Source: Methylobacterium sp. CB376
GTDB taxonomy: Bacteria > Pseudomonadota > Alphaproteobacteria > Rhizobiales > Beijerinckiaceae
NCBI RefSeq assembly: GCF_029714205.1
Contig: NZ_CP121648.1
Coordinates: 2,170,001 to 2,234,000, forward strand
Length of the DNA: 64,000 bases
Direction of reading: 5' to 3'
In this document: positions 8,644 through 18,147 of the stretch, in pieces
Numbering within the stretch: the first letter of the stretch is position 1
Layout: every line of letters begins with the position of its first letter
Made by a program: the position numbers and the translations under genes
The notes under the pieces: model-generated
The model's database searches: none
What the model was told of the DNA's origin: nothing
Seen by the model: only the letters and a program-made list of their open reading frames with translations

Positions 8644-9570
8644 TCAGGTGACAGCCTGCGCGAGGCAGGCCGTGCCGGCGCCGTAGGCGTCGCGCACCCG
8701 CCCGCCGGCGAGGCCGCCCGGCAGTGCCGCTCCCTCGCGTGCCACCGCGACGAGCGCGTCGAGGTCGATCCCGGTCCCGACGCCCATCCGGGCGAACATC
8801 CAGGCGAGGTCCTCGGTCGCAACGTTGCCGGTGGCGCCGGGCGCGAAGGGGCAGCCGCCGAGGCCCGCGAAGGAGGCGTCGAAGACCCGCACGTCCTCGC
8901 GGTAGGCCGCGTGCACGTTGGCGAGCCCGAGCCCGTAGGTGTCGTGCGCGTGCAGCGCCCAGGCCTTCGCCTGGGGGAAGCGAGCTTTGGCCCGCGCGAA
9001 CAGCCGCCCGACATGCGCCGGGTCGGCGCGTCCCGTCGTGTCGCACAGGCAGATCTCGGCGTCGGGCTTGAGCGCGACCAAGCGGTCGAGCAGCGCCAGC
9101 GCCTTCTCCTCCGGGACGCGGCCCTCGAAGGGACAGTCGAAGGCGGTCGCGAGGTCGAGGCGGATCGCGACCTCGCCGGGGATCGCTCGCAGCAGGCGGT
9201 CGTACTCGTCAGCCGATTCCCCGGGCGAGCGCCGGACGTTGTTGCGGTTGTGCGCCTCGGACACCGAGAGCACGAAGACGAGGCGGCGCGCGCCGGCCGC
9301 TACCGCGTCGCGCCCGCGCCGCTCGCTCGGCACCAGCACCTGGGGTTCGAGGCCGGGGAAGCGCGCGCAGGCGGCGAGCACCTCCGGCGTGTCGCGCATC
9401 TGCGGCAGCGCCGTCGCGCTCACGAAGGAACCGATCTCTATGCGCCGGAGACCCGCGGCGACGAGGCGTCCGAGGATCTCGATCTTGCGCTCTGTCGGGA
9501 TGAAGGGGCCGATGCCCTGGTAGCCGTCGCGCGGCCCGACCTCGACGATCTCCACCACGTCGTGCGTCAT
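8644..9570 (-). CDS. Hydroxymethylglutaryl-CoA lyase family protein
   Basis: A 308-residue TIM-barrel lyase of the HMGL-like (pyruvate carboxyltransferase) family. It opens with VEVGPRDGYQ, the conserved acid and Arg-Asp pair, has CLCDTTGRADP in the middle, HAHDTYGLGLANV as the metal-binding HxH, and GLGGCPFAPGATGNVATED, the flexible cysteine loop that distinguishes true HMG-CoA lyases. It would cleave a 3-hydroxy-3-methylacyl-CoA to acetyl-CoA plus a keto acid, or a related ester such as citramalyl-CoA. The ATG at 9570 overlaps the upstream CoA-transferase stop by four bases, implying translational coupling. Confidence 0.88.
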   Translation of the reverse strand: MTHDVVEIVEVGPRDGYQGIGPFIPTERKIEILGRLVAAGLRRIEIGSFVSATALPQMRDTPEVLAACARFPGLEPQVLVPSERRGRDAVAAGARRLVFVLSVSEAHNRNNVRRSPGESADEYDRLLRAIPGEVAIRLDLATAFDCPFEGRVPEEKALALLDRLVALKPDAEICLCDTTGRADPAHVGRLFARAKARFPQAKAWALHAHDTYGLGLANVHAAYREDVRVFDASFAGLGGCPFAPGATGNVATEDLAWMFARMGVGTGIDLDALVAVAREGAALPGGLAGGRVRDAYGAGTACLAQAVT

Positions 9571-10808
9571 GCCGCCACTCCGTCCTCGCGCAGCTTCCCG
9601 ATCGCGTCGGCGTCGAGCCCGGCCACATCGCGCAGGATCGCGTCGGTGTGCTCCCCCGCGCGGGGGCCGGGCCAGCGGATGCGGCCCGGATCGTCGGGCA
9701 CGTGCGGCACGATGCCCGCGTGCAGCACCGTGCCGAATTGCGGGTCCTCGACCTCCTGCACCATGCCGCGGGCGCGGAACTGCGGGTCGGCGGCAATCTC
9801 GGCGGCGGTGTAGGCGATGGTCGAGGGCACGTCGGCCTCGGCCAGCATCCGCTCCAGGTCGGCAGCGGAATGCGTGGCGCTCCAAGCGCCGATCATCCGG
9901 TCGAGGTCCTCGACGTTCGCCACGCGCTTGCCGTTGCCGATGAAGCGCGGATCCTGCGCCAGTTCGGGCTGCCCCATCAGGGCGGTCAGGCGGGCGAAGA
10001 TCGGCTCGGAATTGCCGGCGATCAGAATCCACTTGCCGTCCGCGGTCGGGTAGGCGGAGGAGGGGGAGGCGGTGGCGATGCGCGCACCCGTCGGATGCCG
10101 CACCGAGCCGAATACGCCGTATTCGGGCAGCATGCCCTCCATCATCGAGAGCACGGATTCGGTCAGCGCCACGTCGATGGCACGGCCGCGCCCGTCCCCG
10201 CCCTCCTTCCGGTCGCGCGCCCACAGGGCCGCCACGATGCCGAAGGCCGCGTAGAGCCCGGCGATCGAATCGCCGATCGAGACGCCGACGCGCACGGGCG
10301 GCAGGTCCGAGACGGAGGGCGGGTGGTTGGTGAGGTAGCGCAGGCCCCCGATCGCCTCGCCGATCACCCCGAAGGCGGCGCGGTCGCGGTAGAGCCCGTC
10401 CTGCCCGTAGCCGGAGATGCTGGCGACCACGATGCCGGGCCGCGCGGCCTCCATCGCCTCGCGGCCAAGGCCCATCTTGGCGAGCTGGCCGGGGCGGAAG
10501 TTCTCGATCACCGCGTCGCAGGTACGCACGAGGCGCAGCACGACCTCGACCGCGCGCGGATCCTTGAGGTTCAGCACGAGGCTGCGCTTGTTGCGCTGGT
10601 GCATCGAGGTCCAGGGCGCGCCCGCGCCCTCGACCTGCCGTCCCCACTGGCGCACCGGGTCTCCGCCGGGCGCCTCGACCTTGATCACGTCAGCCCCGAG
10701 GTCGGCGAGCAGCCGCGACCCGAACGGGGCGGCGACGAAATGGCCGAGTTCGAGGATGCGCAGGCCCGTCAGGGGGCCGCTGGAGGGGGCGGAATCGTGT
10801 GTCGGCAT
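9567..10808 (-). CDS. CaiB/BaiF family III CoA-transferase
   Basis: A 413-residue cytosolic enzyme of normal family length. Near the N-terminus it has LRILELGHFVAAPFGSRLLADLGADVIKVE, quoted here as the family opening. The catalytic aspartate region is in VIENFRPGQLAKMGLG, with SISGYGQDG following and the distal domain after residue 230. It transfers CoA between carboxylic acids through an aspartyl-CoA mixed anhydride. Coupled directly to the lyase gene, it most likely activates the acid that the lyase splits. Confidence 0.9.
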   Translation of the reverse strand: MPTHDSAPSSGPLTGLRILELGHFVAAPFGSRLLADLGADVIKVEAPGGDPVRQWGRQVEGAGAPWTSMHQRNKRSLVLNLKDPRAVEVVLRLVRTCDAVIENFRPGQLAKMGLGREAMEAARPGIVVASISGYGQDGLYRDRAAFGVIGEAIGGLRYLTNHPPSVSDLPPVRVGVSIGDSIAGLYAAFGIVAALWARDRKEGGDGRGRAIDVALTESVLSMMEGMLPEYGVFGSVRHPTGARIATASPSSAYPTADGKWILIAGNSEPIFARLTALMGQPELAQDPRFIGNGKRVANVEDLDRMIGAWSATHSAADLERMLAEADVPSTIAYTAAEIAADPQFRARGMVQEVEDPQFGTVLHAGIVPHVPDDPGRIRWPGPRAGEHTDAILRDVAGLDADAIGKLREDGVAA

Positions 10809-10836
10809 CGCGGTTCGACCGGCTCTGGGGGAAGGG

Positions 10837-11157
10837 TCAGGCGACGTGCTGCGCGGAACCGGCGCCGAGCCGCTCGCGCAGCCAGTTGATAACGCCGCCC
10901 TTCAGCAGCAGTTCGGTCTGGCGCCGCGACAGGTCGTGGCGAAGCTGGATCTGCCGCTTGCCCCCGACGATGGCGACGATTTCGCGGCCCGCCTGCAGCG
11001 CGGCGGCGATGCCCGCGATCTCGATCTCCTCGCCCGGGTCGGGGCGGCCATCGACGAGGTGCGAGCGGACGAGCTTCTGCGTCAGGTTCAGCGGCACCGG
11101 CGCACCTCCCTGGTTCAGCGCCGGCGCTCCCGCCATCCGAAGAACGCGCGGAGGCAA
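10837..11157 (-). pseudogene. Aconitase-superfamily gene reduced to its two ends
   Basis: The 106-codon frame starts with LNLTQKLVRSHLVDGRPDPG, which matches the first 30 residues of aconitase/homoaconitase-type hydratases. It then jumps to REIVAIVGGKRQIQLRHDLS and ELLLKGGVINWLRERL, which resembles the extreme C-terminus of fused aconitase-family proteins. About 500 or more residues, including all iron-sulfur cysteines, are missing in frame. It cannot be catalytic. It sits directly upstream of the CoA-transferase gene, so a hydratase was probably once part of that operon. Confidence 0.65.
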
Positions 11158-11761
11158 TCAGGTCGGCGCAGCCTGAGTATTTAGCTCAGGCGCATGATTG
11201 CAGGCAGGGAAGCAGAGAAGTGGGTTTAGCACAAGTGAGTTTTGTGCGGTTCGTCCATGGCAACGCTTGACCGCACGTGCCATCTATTGCTTAGTTTATC
11301 ATTCCGCGAGCCCGTCCCCCGGCCGGGGTAATACAGGCCGCATATCCGGGGGTCAGTTCCGGCGGTCGCTGGACAGGCGGCAACTTTCCGCCGGGCGAGG
11401 CGGCGACAGGCGTTCCACGCCTCCAGGTCGTGCTCACCCACTGCTGGGCGCTGCTGGCCGGCCTTCTCCGGCAGCGCGTCCTCGCGGGAGTCGGTCCCGT
11501 GGATCTCGCCCTGCTGTCACATGGAGGGGTGAGCCAGCTAGCCGCACGCTTACGAACCTGATGCGAAAGCTCCGCGTGGCGGTGGATGTCAGGGAAGCGT
11601 GTCAGGAAATCATATGTCCGGACAACCCTCACAACCGGACATTCCAGACAGATGCTGCGAGGGGCCGCTTTGGGTCACGAGCAGTCGGCCGCGATAACGG
11701 CGGATCTGGGTCGCGTCCACCGGAGTGGTGGCAATTGGAGGAGGGCCACCGGTGGGATCGG
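11158..11761. other. Intergenic debris between two catabolic operons
   Basis: About 600 bases. Minus-strand frames (for example HDLEAWNACRRLARRKVAAC) and plus-strand frames are open but unrecognised. No tRNA, promoter or terminal repeat was identified with confidence. Confidence 0.4.
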
Positions 11762-12425
11762 TCAGGCCGCCGCGGGTGGAAGGTGAACCGGCTCGGCGGG
11801 TGGAGCAAGCAGGCTTGGCGCGTCGTCGGCGCCGGAGGCGAGACCGTTCAGGGGCTCCAGGCCGAGATAGCGGTGCTGGAGCGACCACTCGTCGTTGGCC
11901 TCGATCAGCACGGCACCGATCAGCCGGACGATCGAGGCTTCGTTGGGGAAGATGCCGACCACGCCCTTCCATCGCCCGGGCCAGCTTCGGCAGGCTGCTG
12001 TGAGCAGAGGCGGCAATGGCGCGCCATAACTCGCGCGCCTTGTCCTGTGTCGGCTGGACGAAGACCTCGCGGATGGCTGTGGCGACGCGGGATTGCTGGG
12101 CTCTGGGAATGGGAGATGGCGAAGCAATCAACCGGATGGCGTATGACGCGCTCGTCGATCTCCTTGCCCAGCTTGGAGACCTGGCTCTTGGAGAGGCCGC
12201 TCATGCCCATGGCCTGCACCAGGTCCTCCACCCGGCGGGTGGACACGCCTGAGATCCAGGCCTCCTGGATCACGGCGGTGAGCGCCTTCTCGATCGTGCG
12301 CCGGGGCTCCAGGAACGGCGGAAAGGCGGAGGGGCCGCTCCTGAGCTTGGGCACCTTCAGCTCAAGCGTGCCGAGCCGGGTCTCCAGGGTTCGGTCGCGA
12401 TCGCCCTGGCGCTCTCGGACCATCC
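11762..12425 (-). pseudogene. IS256-family (mutator) transposase, broken
   Basis: Reading on the minus strand, RTLETRLGTLELKVPKLRSG and ISGVSTRRVEDLVQAMG match the N-terminal half of IS256 transposases and lead to KSQVSKLGKEIDERV. The catalytic centre is deleted. Pieces in two other frames follow: AIREVFVQPTQDKARELW, then VVGIFPNEASIVRLIGAVL, then a C-terminal tail ending at 11762. At least two frame changes and an internal deletion are needed to align it with one protein. Confidence 0.75.
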
Positions 12426-12761
12426 AGATCGCTCGCGCCAGATCGCTCGCGTGGCTCCTCCCGAAGAAGAGTGGCTTATGCGGCGCCACGGCGCGGTCCT
12501 CCCGACAAGCGGAGTCTCCGGGAGATCCGGGGCGGTTCACGCCGAAGGCTCACCGTCCGCCTGGTGATCGGGATTCCCGGGTTCGGGGTTCGTGCGAGCA
12601 AGCCGATCCGCACCGGTCACCGTCGGTGACCACCCTCGCGAGAGATCGGGCCTGCAGCCGTGCCCTGCAGCGCGCGGCTGCAGGCCCGATCTCTCGCTCC
12701 GCCTCGGCAACGCCGCTCCACGGGGCGCGGCCCCTGGAGAGCGGAACCGTGCCTGTCCGAA
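12426..12761. other. Upstream region of the GntR gene, IS256-flanking DNA
   Basis: About 335 bases with no gene. It contains the 23-bp inverted repeat described separately at 12638-12697, and ends at the candidate gntR promoter. Confidence 0.4.
12638..12697. repeat. 23-bp perfect inverted repeat, 14-base loop
   Basis: The left arm 12638-12660 (GCGAGAGATCGGGCCTGCAG and three more bases) pairs perfectly with 12675-12697. It lies about 150 bp upstream of the GntR gene. No T-run follows, so a simple terminator is less likely than a mobile palindrome or an IS-end scar. Confidence 0.7.
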
Positions 12762-12789
12762 TTGACAGACAGGAAGCTGTTCGCATAAC
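12762..12789 (+). promoter_or_regulatory. Candidate sigma-70 promoter for the GntR gene and operon
   Basis: TTGACA at 12762-12767 is a perfect -35 box, and CATAAC at 12784-12789 with a 16-base spacer is a fair -10. Overlapping the -35 box, CTGTC and GACAG (spacer six) form a small dyad at 12754-12769 that could be an operator for the GntR/UTRA repressor. No footprint-like conservation can be checked here. Confidence 0.45.
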
Positions 12790-12845
12790 CGTACAGATGA
12801 CTGACCCGCTCTCGGCCCGGCAAGGCGTGAGCCAGGGAGTTCCGC

Positions 12846-13658
12846 ATGGCGGCGGCCATCGAACCGCACAAGGCGCGCAGGCTCTACCTGCTCCTGCGCG
12901 AGCGCATCGCCGGGGGCCGCCTGCCGAACGGCGCGCGACTGCCCGGCGAGCCGGCGCTCGCGGCCGAGCACGGCCTGTCGCGGGCGACGGTGCGCCGCGC
13001 CCTCGACCTCCTGTCGAGCGAGGGGCTGGTGGAGCGGCGCGCGGGATCGGGCACCTTCGTGCGCCAGGAGGGCGCGGCGCGGCCCGTGGTCGCCGATCTG
13101 CCGAACCTGCTCTCGGGCCTGATCCAGATGGGCCGCGCGACCGGCGTGCGGCTGCTGTCCTTCGGCTACGAGCCGGCCCCGGCGGCGATCGCCGAGGCGC
13201 TGGTGCTGGCGCCGGGCGAGCGGGTGCAGCGCTCCGTTCGGGTGCGCCTGATCGACGGCAAGCCGTTCTCGTACCTCACCACGCACGTGCCCGAGCGGAT
13301 CGGCCTGTCCTACTCGGAGGCCGACCTCGTCACCACGCCGCTCCTCGAGCTGATGGAGCGCTCGGGCGTCGCCGCCGCGCGCGCCACGCAGGCCATCACC
13401 GCGACGCTCGCCGGGCCCGAGGCCGCGGAGGCGCTGGACCTCGGCCTCGGCGCCCCCGTCATCGACCTCACCCGCGTCGTCTACGACCCGCAGGGACGCG
13501 GCGTCGAGCACCTGCACGCCCTCTACCGGCCCGACCGCTACGCCCTGCGCATGGACCTCGTGCGCACCGGCGAGGCGGGCGAGCGGCACTGGGCGCCCGC
13601 CGCGCCACCCCCACCCAGACCTGCCCGCGCCGCCGCGCAGAGGAGACCCGCCCGATGA
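12846..13658 (+). CDS. GntR-family regulator, HutC/UTRA type
   Basis: A 270-residue repressor-like protein. The winged helix at about residues 10-75 shows LPGEPALAAEHGLSRATVRRAL and GLVERRAGSGTFV, the GntR signature. The UTRA ligand domain at about 95-245 contains RVRLIDGKPFSYLTTHVPE and IDLTRVVYDPQGRGVEHLHA. The C-terminal proline/alanine tail is extra. It heads the operon and its stop overlaps the start of the binding-protein gene (ATGA at 13655), so it very likely senses the imported substrate or a pathway intermediate and controls the operon. Confidence 0.88.
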   Translation: MAAAIEPHKARRLYLLLRERIAGGRLPNGARLPGEPALAAEHGLSRATVRRALDLLSSEGLVERRAGSGTFVRQEGAARPVVADLPNLLSGLIQMGRATGVRLLSFGYEPAPAAIAEALVLAPGERVQRSVRVRLIDGKPFSYLTTHVPERIGLSYSEADLVTTPLLELMERSGVAAARATQAITATLAGPEAAEALDLGLGAPVIDLTRVVYDPQGRGVEHLHALYRPDRYALRMDLVRTGEAGERHWAPAAPPPPRPARAAAQRRPAR

Positions 13659-14875
13659 TCGCGTCCGATCGCGTCCCGAACCGCCGCCGCGTGCTCACGG
13701 GCGGCGCGGCCGCCGCCTCGCTCCTCGCGATGCCGGCGGTGCTGCGGGCCGAGCCCGCGCCGGTGAAGATCGGCATCCTCCAGCCGCTCACCGGGGCGCT
13801 CGCCGGCGACGGCGACCTCGGCCGCCTCGGGGCGGAACTCGCGGTGGCAGACCTCAACGCCGCGGGCGGCCTCAAGGCGCTGGGCGGCGCCCGGATCGAG
13901 GCGGTGATCGCCGACAACCGCTCGAACCCGGAAGCCGCCGCCCAGGAGGCCGAGCGCCTCGCGGGCGAGGGCGTCGCCGCGATCGTGGGCGGCTTCGGCA
14001 GCGGCCTGTGCGCCACCGCCAGCCAGGCGGCGGCCCGCTACGACCTGCCCTACCTGATCGATGTCGGCGTCGCCGATTCGCTCACGCAGCGCGGCCTCAG
14101 GAACACCTTCCGGTTCTCCCCGAGCTTCAGCATGGTCACGACGAGCGCCCTGGAGCGCCTCGTCGCCCTCAATGACGGGGCCGGCAAGCCCGCCCGCACG
14201 GTGGTGATCGTGCACGAGGACGGGCTGTTCGGCTCGGGCCTCGCCAAGCTGCTCCAGGCCGAGCTGCCCAAGCGCGGCTTCGAGATCCTGGAGACGATCG
14301 CCCATCCGACTCCGGCCCGCGACATGGCCAACGTCGTGCTGCGCATCCGCTCGCTGCAGCCCGACCTCGTCGTTCCGTCGAACTACTACGGCGAGTTCGT
14401 TCTCCTCGCCCGCACCCTGCAGCAGCAGCGCGTCCGCCCCAAGGGCATCTACGCCATCCTCGGCGGCGGCGCGTCGAGCCTCCGCTTCGTCAAGGAGTTC
14501 CCTCAGGCCGCCGAGGGGGTGATGGATTGCAACCACTGGCCCGATCCGAAGAACCCGGCCGCGGCCGAACTGCGCCGACGGACCGAGGCGGCCGGCCGCG
14601 CCTTCGCCTACAACGTGCCGATGAACTACTCGGCCGTGCGGCTGATGGCCGAGGCGATCGAGAAGGCCGGCGCCCCCGACCGCGCCCGGATCATCGAGGC
14701 GCTGGCCACGCAGAGCTTCGGCAGCGGCGTGATGCCCTACGGCCAGTCGCGCTTCGCCGGCGGCCAGAACGCCAGCGCGCTGCCCCTCAACACGCAGGTC
14801 CAGGGCGGCGACGTCAAGGTGATCGCCCCGGACGGCTTCGCCGAGGCCAAGCCGAACTTTCCCCTGAGGGCCTGA
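13655..14875 (+). CDS. ABC transporter substrate-binding protein, branched-chain amino acid (LIV) family
   Basis: A 406-residue periplasmic protein. The N-terminus NRRRVLTGGAAAASLLAMPA has a double or triple arginine before a hydrophobic core, suggesting Tat or Sec export with cleavage after LRA. The mature part has the type I Peripla_BP_6 fold: VKIGILQPLTGALAGDGDLG, ELAVADLNAAGGLKALGG and IVGGFGSGLCATASQAAARY. AGGAGA lies nine bases before the start. A much longer open frame reads upstream through the GntR gene, but it lacks coding character there. This is the binding component for the permease and ATPase genes that follow; the substrate is unlikely to be a standard amino acid given the operon. 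Confidence 0.88.
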   Translation: MIASDRVPNRRRVLTGGAAAASLLAMPAVLRAEPAPVKIGILQPLTGALAGDGDLGRLGAELAVADLNAAGGLKALGGARIEAVIADNRSNPEAAAQEAERLAGEGVAAIVGGFGSGLCATASQAAARYDLPYLIDVGVADSLTQRGLRNTFRFSPSFSMVTTSALERLVALNDGAGKPARTVVIVHEDGLFGSGLAKLLQAELPKRGFEILETIAHPTPARDMANVVLRIRSLQPDLVVPSNYYGEFVLLARTLQQQRVRPKGIYAILGGGASSLRFVKEFPQAAEGVMDCNHWPDPKNPAAAELRRRTEAAGRAFAYNVPMNYSAVRLMAEAIEKAGAPDRARIIEALATQSFGSGVMPYGQSRFAGGQNASALPLNTQVQGGDVKVIAPDGFAEAKPNFPLRA

Positions 14876-14879
14876 GCCG

Positions 14880-15752
14880 ATGTACGCGCCCCAGATCCTG
14901 ATCGAGGCGGCCCTCAACGGCCTGATGACCGGGGCCGTCTACGCGCTGATCGCGCTCGGATTGACCTTGGTCTACGGGGTGCTGCACATCATCAATTTCG
15001 CGCACGGCGCCCTGCTGACCTGCGCGATGTTCGCGGTGTGGGGCGCCTCCGCCACCGCGCATGTCGATCCCTACCTGGCGCTGATCGCCGTGGTGCCGCT
15101 GATGTTCGGCCTCGGCTACGGGCTCCAGCGCCTCGTCATCGGCCCGGCGAGTCACGGCAGCGACGACAACGTGCTGCTCGTCACCCTCGGTCTCTCGATC
15201 GTGCTGGAGAACGCGCTGCTGGCGGCGTTCCGCTCCGACACCCGGGCGATCGAGTCCGACGCGGCGCTCCAGGTGGTCGAGGTCGGGCCGCTGTTGCTCT
15301 CGACCCCGCGGCTGATCGGCCTCGCCGGCTCGCTCGTGGTCACGGGCCTGCTCTGGCTGCTCCTCAACCGCACCGACACGGGCCGGGCGATCCGGGCGGT
15401 CTCCCGCGAGAAGCTCGGGGCCCGCCTCGTCGGCATCGAGGTCGACCACGTCTACGCGGTCACCTTCGGCCTCGGCTGCGCCTGCCTGGGCGTGGCGGCA
15501 TGCCTCCTGATGCCGACCTACTACGTCAATCCGCGCTCGGGCGCCGCCTTCGTGCTCGTCGCCTTCACCATCGTTGTGCTCGGCGGCATGGGCTCGATCA
15601 CCGGCGCGCTGGTGGGCGGCCTGGTGATCGGGGTCGTCGAGAGCTTCTCCGGCCTCATCCTCGGCGACAGCCTCGGGCAGATCGGCATCTTCCTGATCTT
15701 CATCCTGGTGCTGCTGGTGCGGCCGACCGGCCTGTTCGGGGCGCGCGCATGA
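14880..15752 (+). CDS. livH: LIV-type ABC transporter permease (LivH family)
   Basis: A 290-residue inner-membrane permease with about eight helices. The conserved opening is EAALNGLMTGAVYALIALGL, followed by LVYGVLHIINFAHGALL. The cytoplasmic EAA-like loop is GRAIRAVSREKLGARLVGIE, and VLGGMGSITGALVGGLVIGV sits near the end. It pairs with the LivM-type subunit to form the channel for the binding protein upstream. Four bases separate it from the previous gene and it overlaps the next by four, so all are cotranslated. The symbol names the family, not the substrate. Confidence 0.9.
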   Translation: MYAPQILIEAALNGLMTGAVYALIALGLTLVYGVLHIINFAHGALLTCAMFAVWGASATAHVDPYLALIAVVPLMFGLGYGLQRLVIGPASHGSDDNVLLVTLGLSIVLENALLAAFRSDTRAIESDAALQVVEVGPLLLSTPRLIGLAGSLVVTGLLWLLLNRTDTGRAIRAVSREKLGARLVGIEVDHVYAVTFGLGCACLGVAACLLMPTYYVNPRSGAAFVLVAFTIVVLGGMGSITGALVGGLVIGVVESFSGLILGDSLGQIGIFLIFILVLLVRPTGLFGARA

Positions 15753-16705
15753 CCCTTCGCGACGTCCTGCCCCCGCTCCTCGCCCTGGCGGCGCTGGGAG
15801 CGCTGGCCTTCCTCGGCCTCTCGGGCAGCGCCCTCAACTTCCTCATCACGACGCTGATCATCGCGCTCGCGGGCCTCGGCTGGAACGTGCTCGGGGGCTT
15901 CGGCGGCCAGTACTCCTTCGGCCACGCCGCCTTCTTCGGCACCGGCGCCTACGCCACGGCGGTGCTCCAGCTCAGGTTCGGCTGGAACGCCTGGGCCGGG
16001 CTCGCCGCCGGGATCGGCCTCGGCACCGCGACGGGGTTCCTGATCGGCACCCTGAGCTTCCGGGCCGGCCTGCGCGGCTCCTACTTCGCCCTTGTCACCC
16101 TCGCCTTCGCGGAAGTGTTCCGCATCCTCGCCAACGCCGCCGACCTCACCGGCGGGGCGGCGGGACTGCTCCTGACGCTCCAGCCCGGTTTCGGCACCAT
16201 GCAGTTCGCCGACCGGCGCCTGTTCTGCCTGCTGGTGCTCGGCTTCGTCGGCGCGGCGCTCCTCGCCTCGCGCTGGATCGAGCGCTCGCGCTTCGGCGCC
16301 CAGCTGATCGCCGTGCGCGAGAACGAGGAGGCGGCCCGGGCGCTCGGCGTCGACGCCCTGCGGGTGAAGCTCGGGGCGATCGCCCTCTCCGCGGCGATCA
16401 CCGCGGCGGCCGGGGCCCTCTACGTGCAGCACTTCCTCTACCTCGACGCCGGCGTCGCCTACGGCACCTGGATCTCCGTCGAGGCGCTGCTCGCGCCCAT
16501 CGTCGGCGGCATCGGCACCGCCTTCGGGCCGCTCGTCGGGGCGCTCGCCCTCCAGGGGCTCGGCGAGGCGACCAAGCACCTCTCCGGCGGCGTCCCGGGC
16601 CTCGACCTCGTCGTGTTCGGCATCTGCCTCGTCGCCGTCATCGCCTTCGCGCCGCAGGGGCTCATCGGCCTCCTCCGCCGCCGGGCCGCGGCCGCGGGAG
16701 CCTGA
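15749..16705 (+). CDS. livM: LIV-type ABC transporter permease (LivM family)
   Basis: A 318-residue permease starting MTLRDVLPPLL at an ATGA overlap. Typical LivM motifs are GLGWNVLGGFGGQYSFGHAA, FGTGAYATAVLQ, RGSYFALVTLAFAEVFRI and the EAA-like loop LIAVRENEEAARALGVDALR. It ends IAFAPQGLIGLLRRR. The start was set at 15749 because it couples to livH; the longer frame upstream is a shadow of livH. Confidence 0.9.
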   Translation: MTLRDVLPPLLALAALGALAFLGLSGSALNFLITTLIIALAGLGWNVLGGFGGQYSFGHAAFFGTGAYATAVLQLRFGWNAWAGLAAGIGLGTATGFLIGTLSFRAGLRGSYFALVTLAFAEVFRILANAADLTGGAAGLLLTLQPGFGTMQFADRRLFCLLVLGFVGAALLASRWIERSRFGAQLIAVRENEEAARALGVDALRVKLGAIALSAAITAAAGALYVQHFLYLDAGVAYGTWISVEALLAPIVGGIGTAFGPLVGALALQGLGEATKHLSGGVPGLDLVVFGICLVAVIAFAPQGLIGLLRRRAAAAGA

Positions 16706-16708
16706 ACG

Positions 16709-17444
16709 ATGCTCGCCGCCCAATCCCTCACCAAGCGCTTCCAGGGGCTCGTCGCGGTGAGCGACGCCTCGCTCGCGGTGCCGGCCGGCTCGATCACCGG
16801 GCTGATCGGCCCGAACGGGGCCGGCAAGACCACCCTGTTCGGGATGATCTCCGGCTTCCTCGCCCCGAGCGCCGGCCGGGTGCTGTTCGAGGGCCGGGAC
16901 GTCACCGGCGAGGCGCCGCACCTGCGGGCGCGCCGGGGCATCGCCCGCACCTTCCAGATCGTCCAGCCCTTCGCGGGCCTCACCGTGGCCGAGAACATCG
17001 CGGTCGGCGCCTACCTGCGCCATCCGCGCCGGGCCGAGGCGGTGGCGCGGGCCCGCGAAGTCGGCACCCGCGTCGGGCTCGGCGCCCTGCTCGACCGGCC
17101 GGCCGCCAGCCTGACGGTGGCCGGGCGCAAGCGCCTGGAGGTCGCGCGCGCGCTCGCCACCGAGCCGCGGCTCCTCCTGCTCGACGAGGTGCTGGCCGGG
17201 CTCAACCCCTCGGAGATCCGAGACATCCTGCCGGTGGTGCGGGCGATCCGCGCCGAGGGGGTCACCATCCTGATGATCGAGCACATCATGCAGGCCGTGA
17301 TGACCCTGTGCGAGGAGGTCCACGTCCTCGCGCAGGGGCGCATGGTCGCCTCCGGCCCGCCGCGCGAGGTCTGCCGCGACCCCCGGGTGATCGAGGCCTA
17401 TCTCGGCCGGGGCGCCGCCGCCCGCCTGGAGGCGCAGGCCTCCG

Positions 17445-17452
<8 letters not shown>
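16709..17452 (+). CDS. livG: LIV-type ABC transporter ATPase (LivG family)
   Basis: A 247-residue cytoplasmic ATPase. Walker A is GPNGAGKTTL near residue 36, the Q-loop follows in RTFQIVQPFAGLTVAEN, and Walker B is LLLLDEVLAGLNPSE. The family C-terminal tail region includes MIEHIMQAVMTLCEEVHVLA. One unusual point is the ABC signature, which reads LTVAGRKRLEVARAL instead of LSYGxQRRLEIARAL; the same relaxed form is seen in many LivG proteins. It overlaps livF by eight bases. Confidence 0.9.
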
Positions 17453-18146
<694 letters not shown>

Positions 18147-18147
18147 G

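Noticed and set aside
7123..9813. 896-residue plus-strand open frame antisense to the MFS and HMG-CoA lyase genes
   Set aside because: Composition is rich in Arg, Gly, Ala and His with no motif, and it lies opposite two clear genes. It is a shadow produced by GC-rich codon positions.
11198..13654. Possible 800-residue N-terminal extension of the LIV binding protein
   Set aside because: The frame runs through IS256 debris and the GntR gene. A clear signal peptide and ribosome binding site at 13655 set the true start.
13641..14875. Riboswitch or leader RNA in front of the binding-protein gene
   Set aside because: The gntR and binding-protein genes overlap by four bases, so there is no room for a leader.
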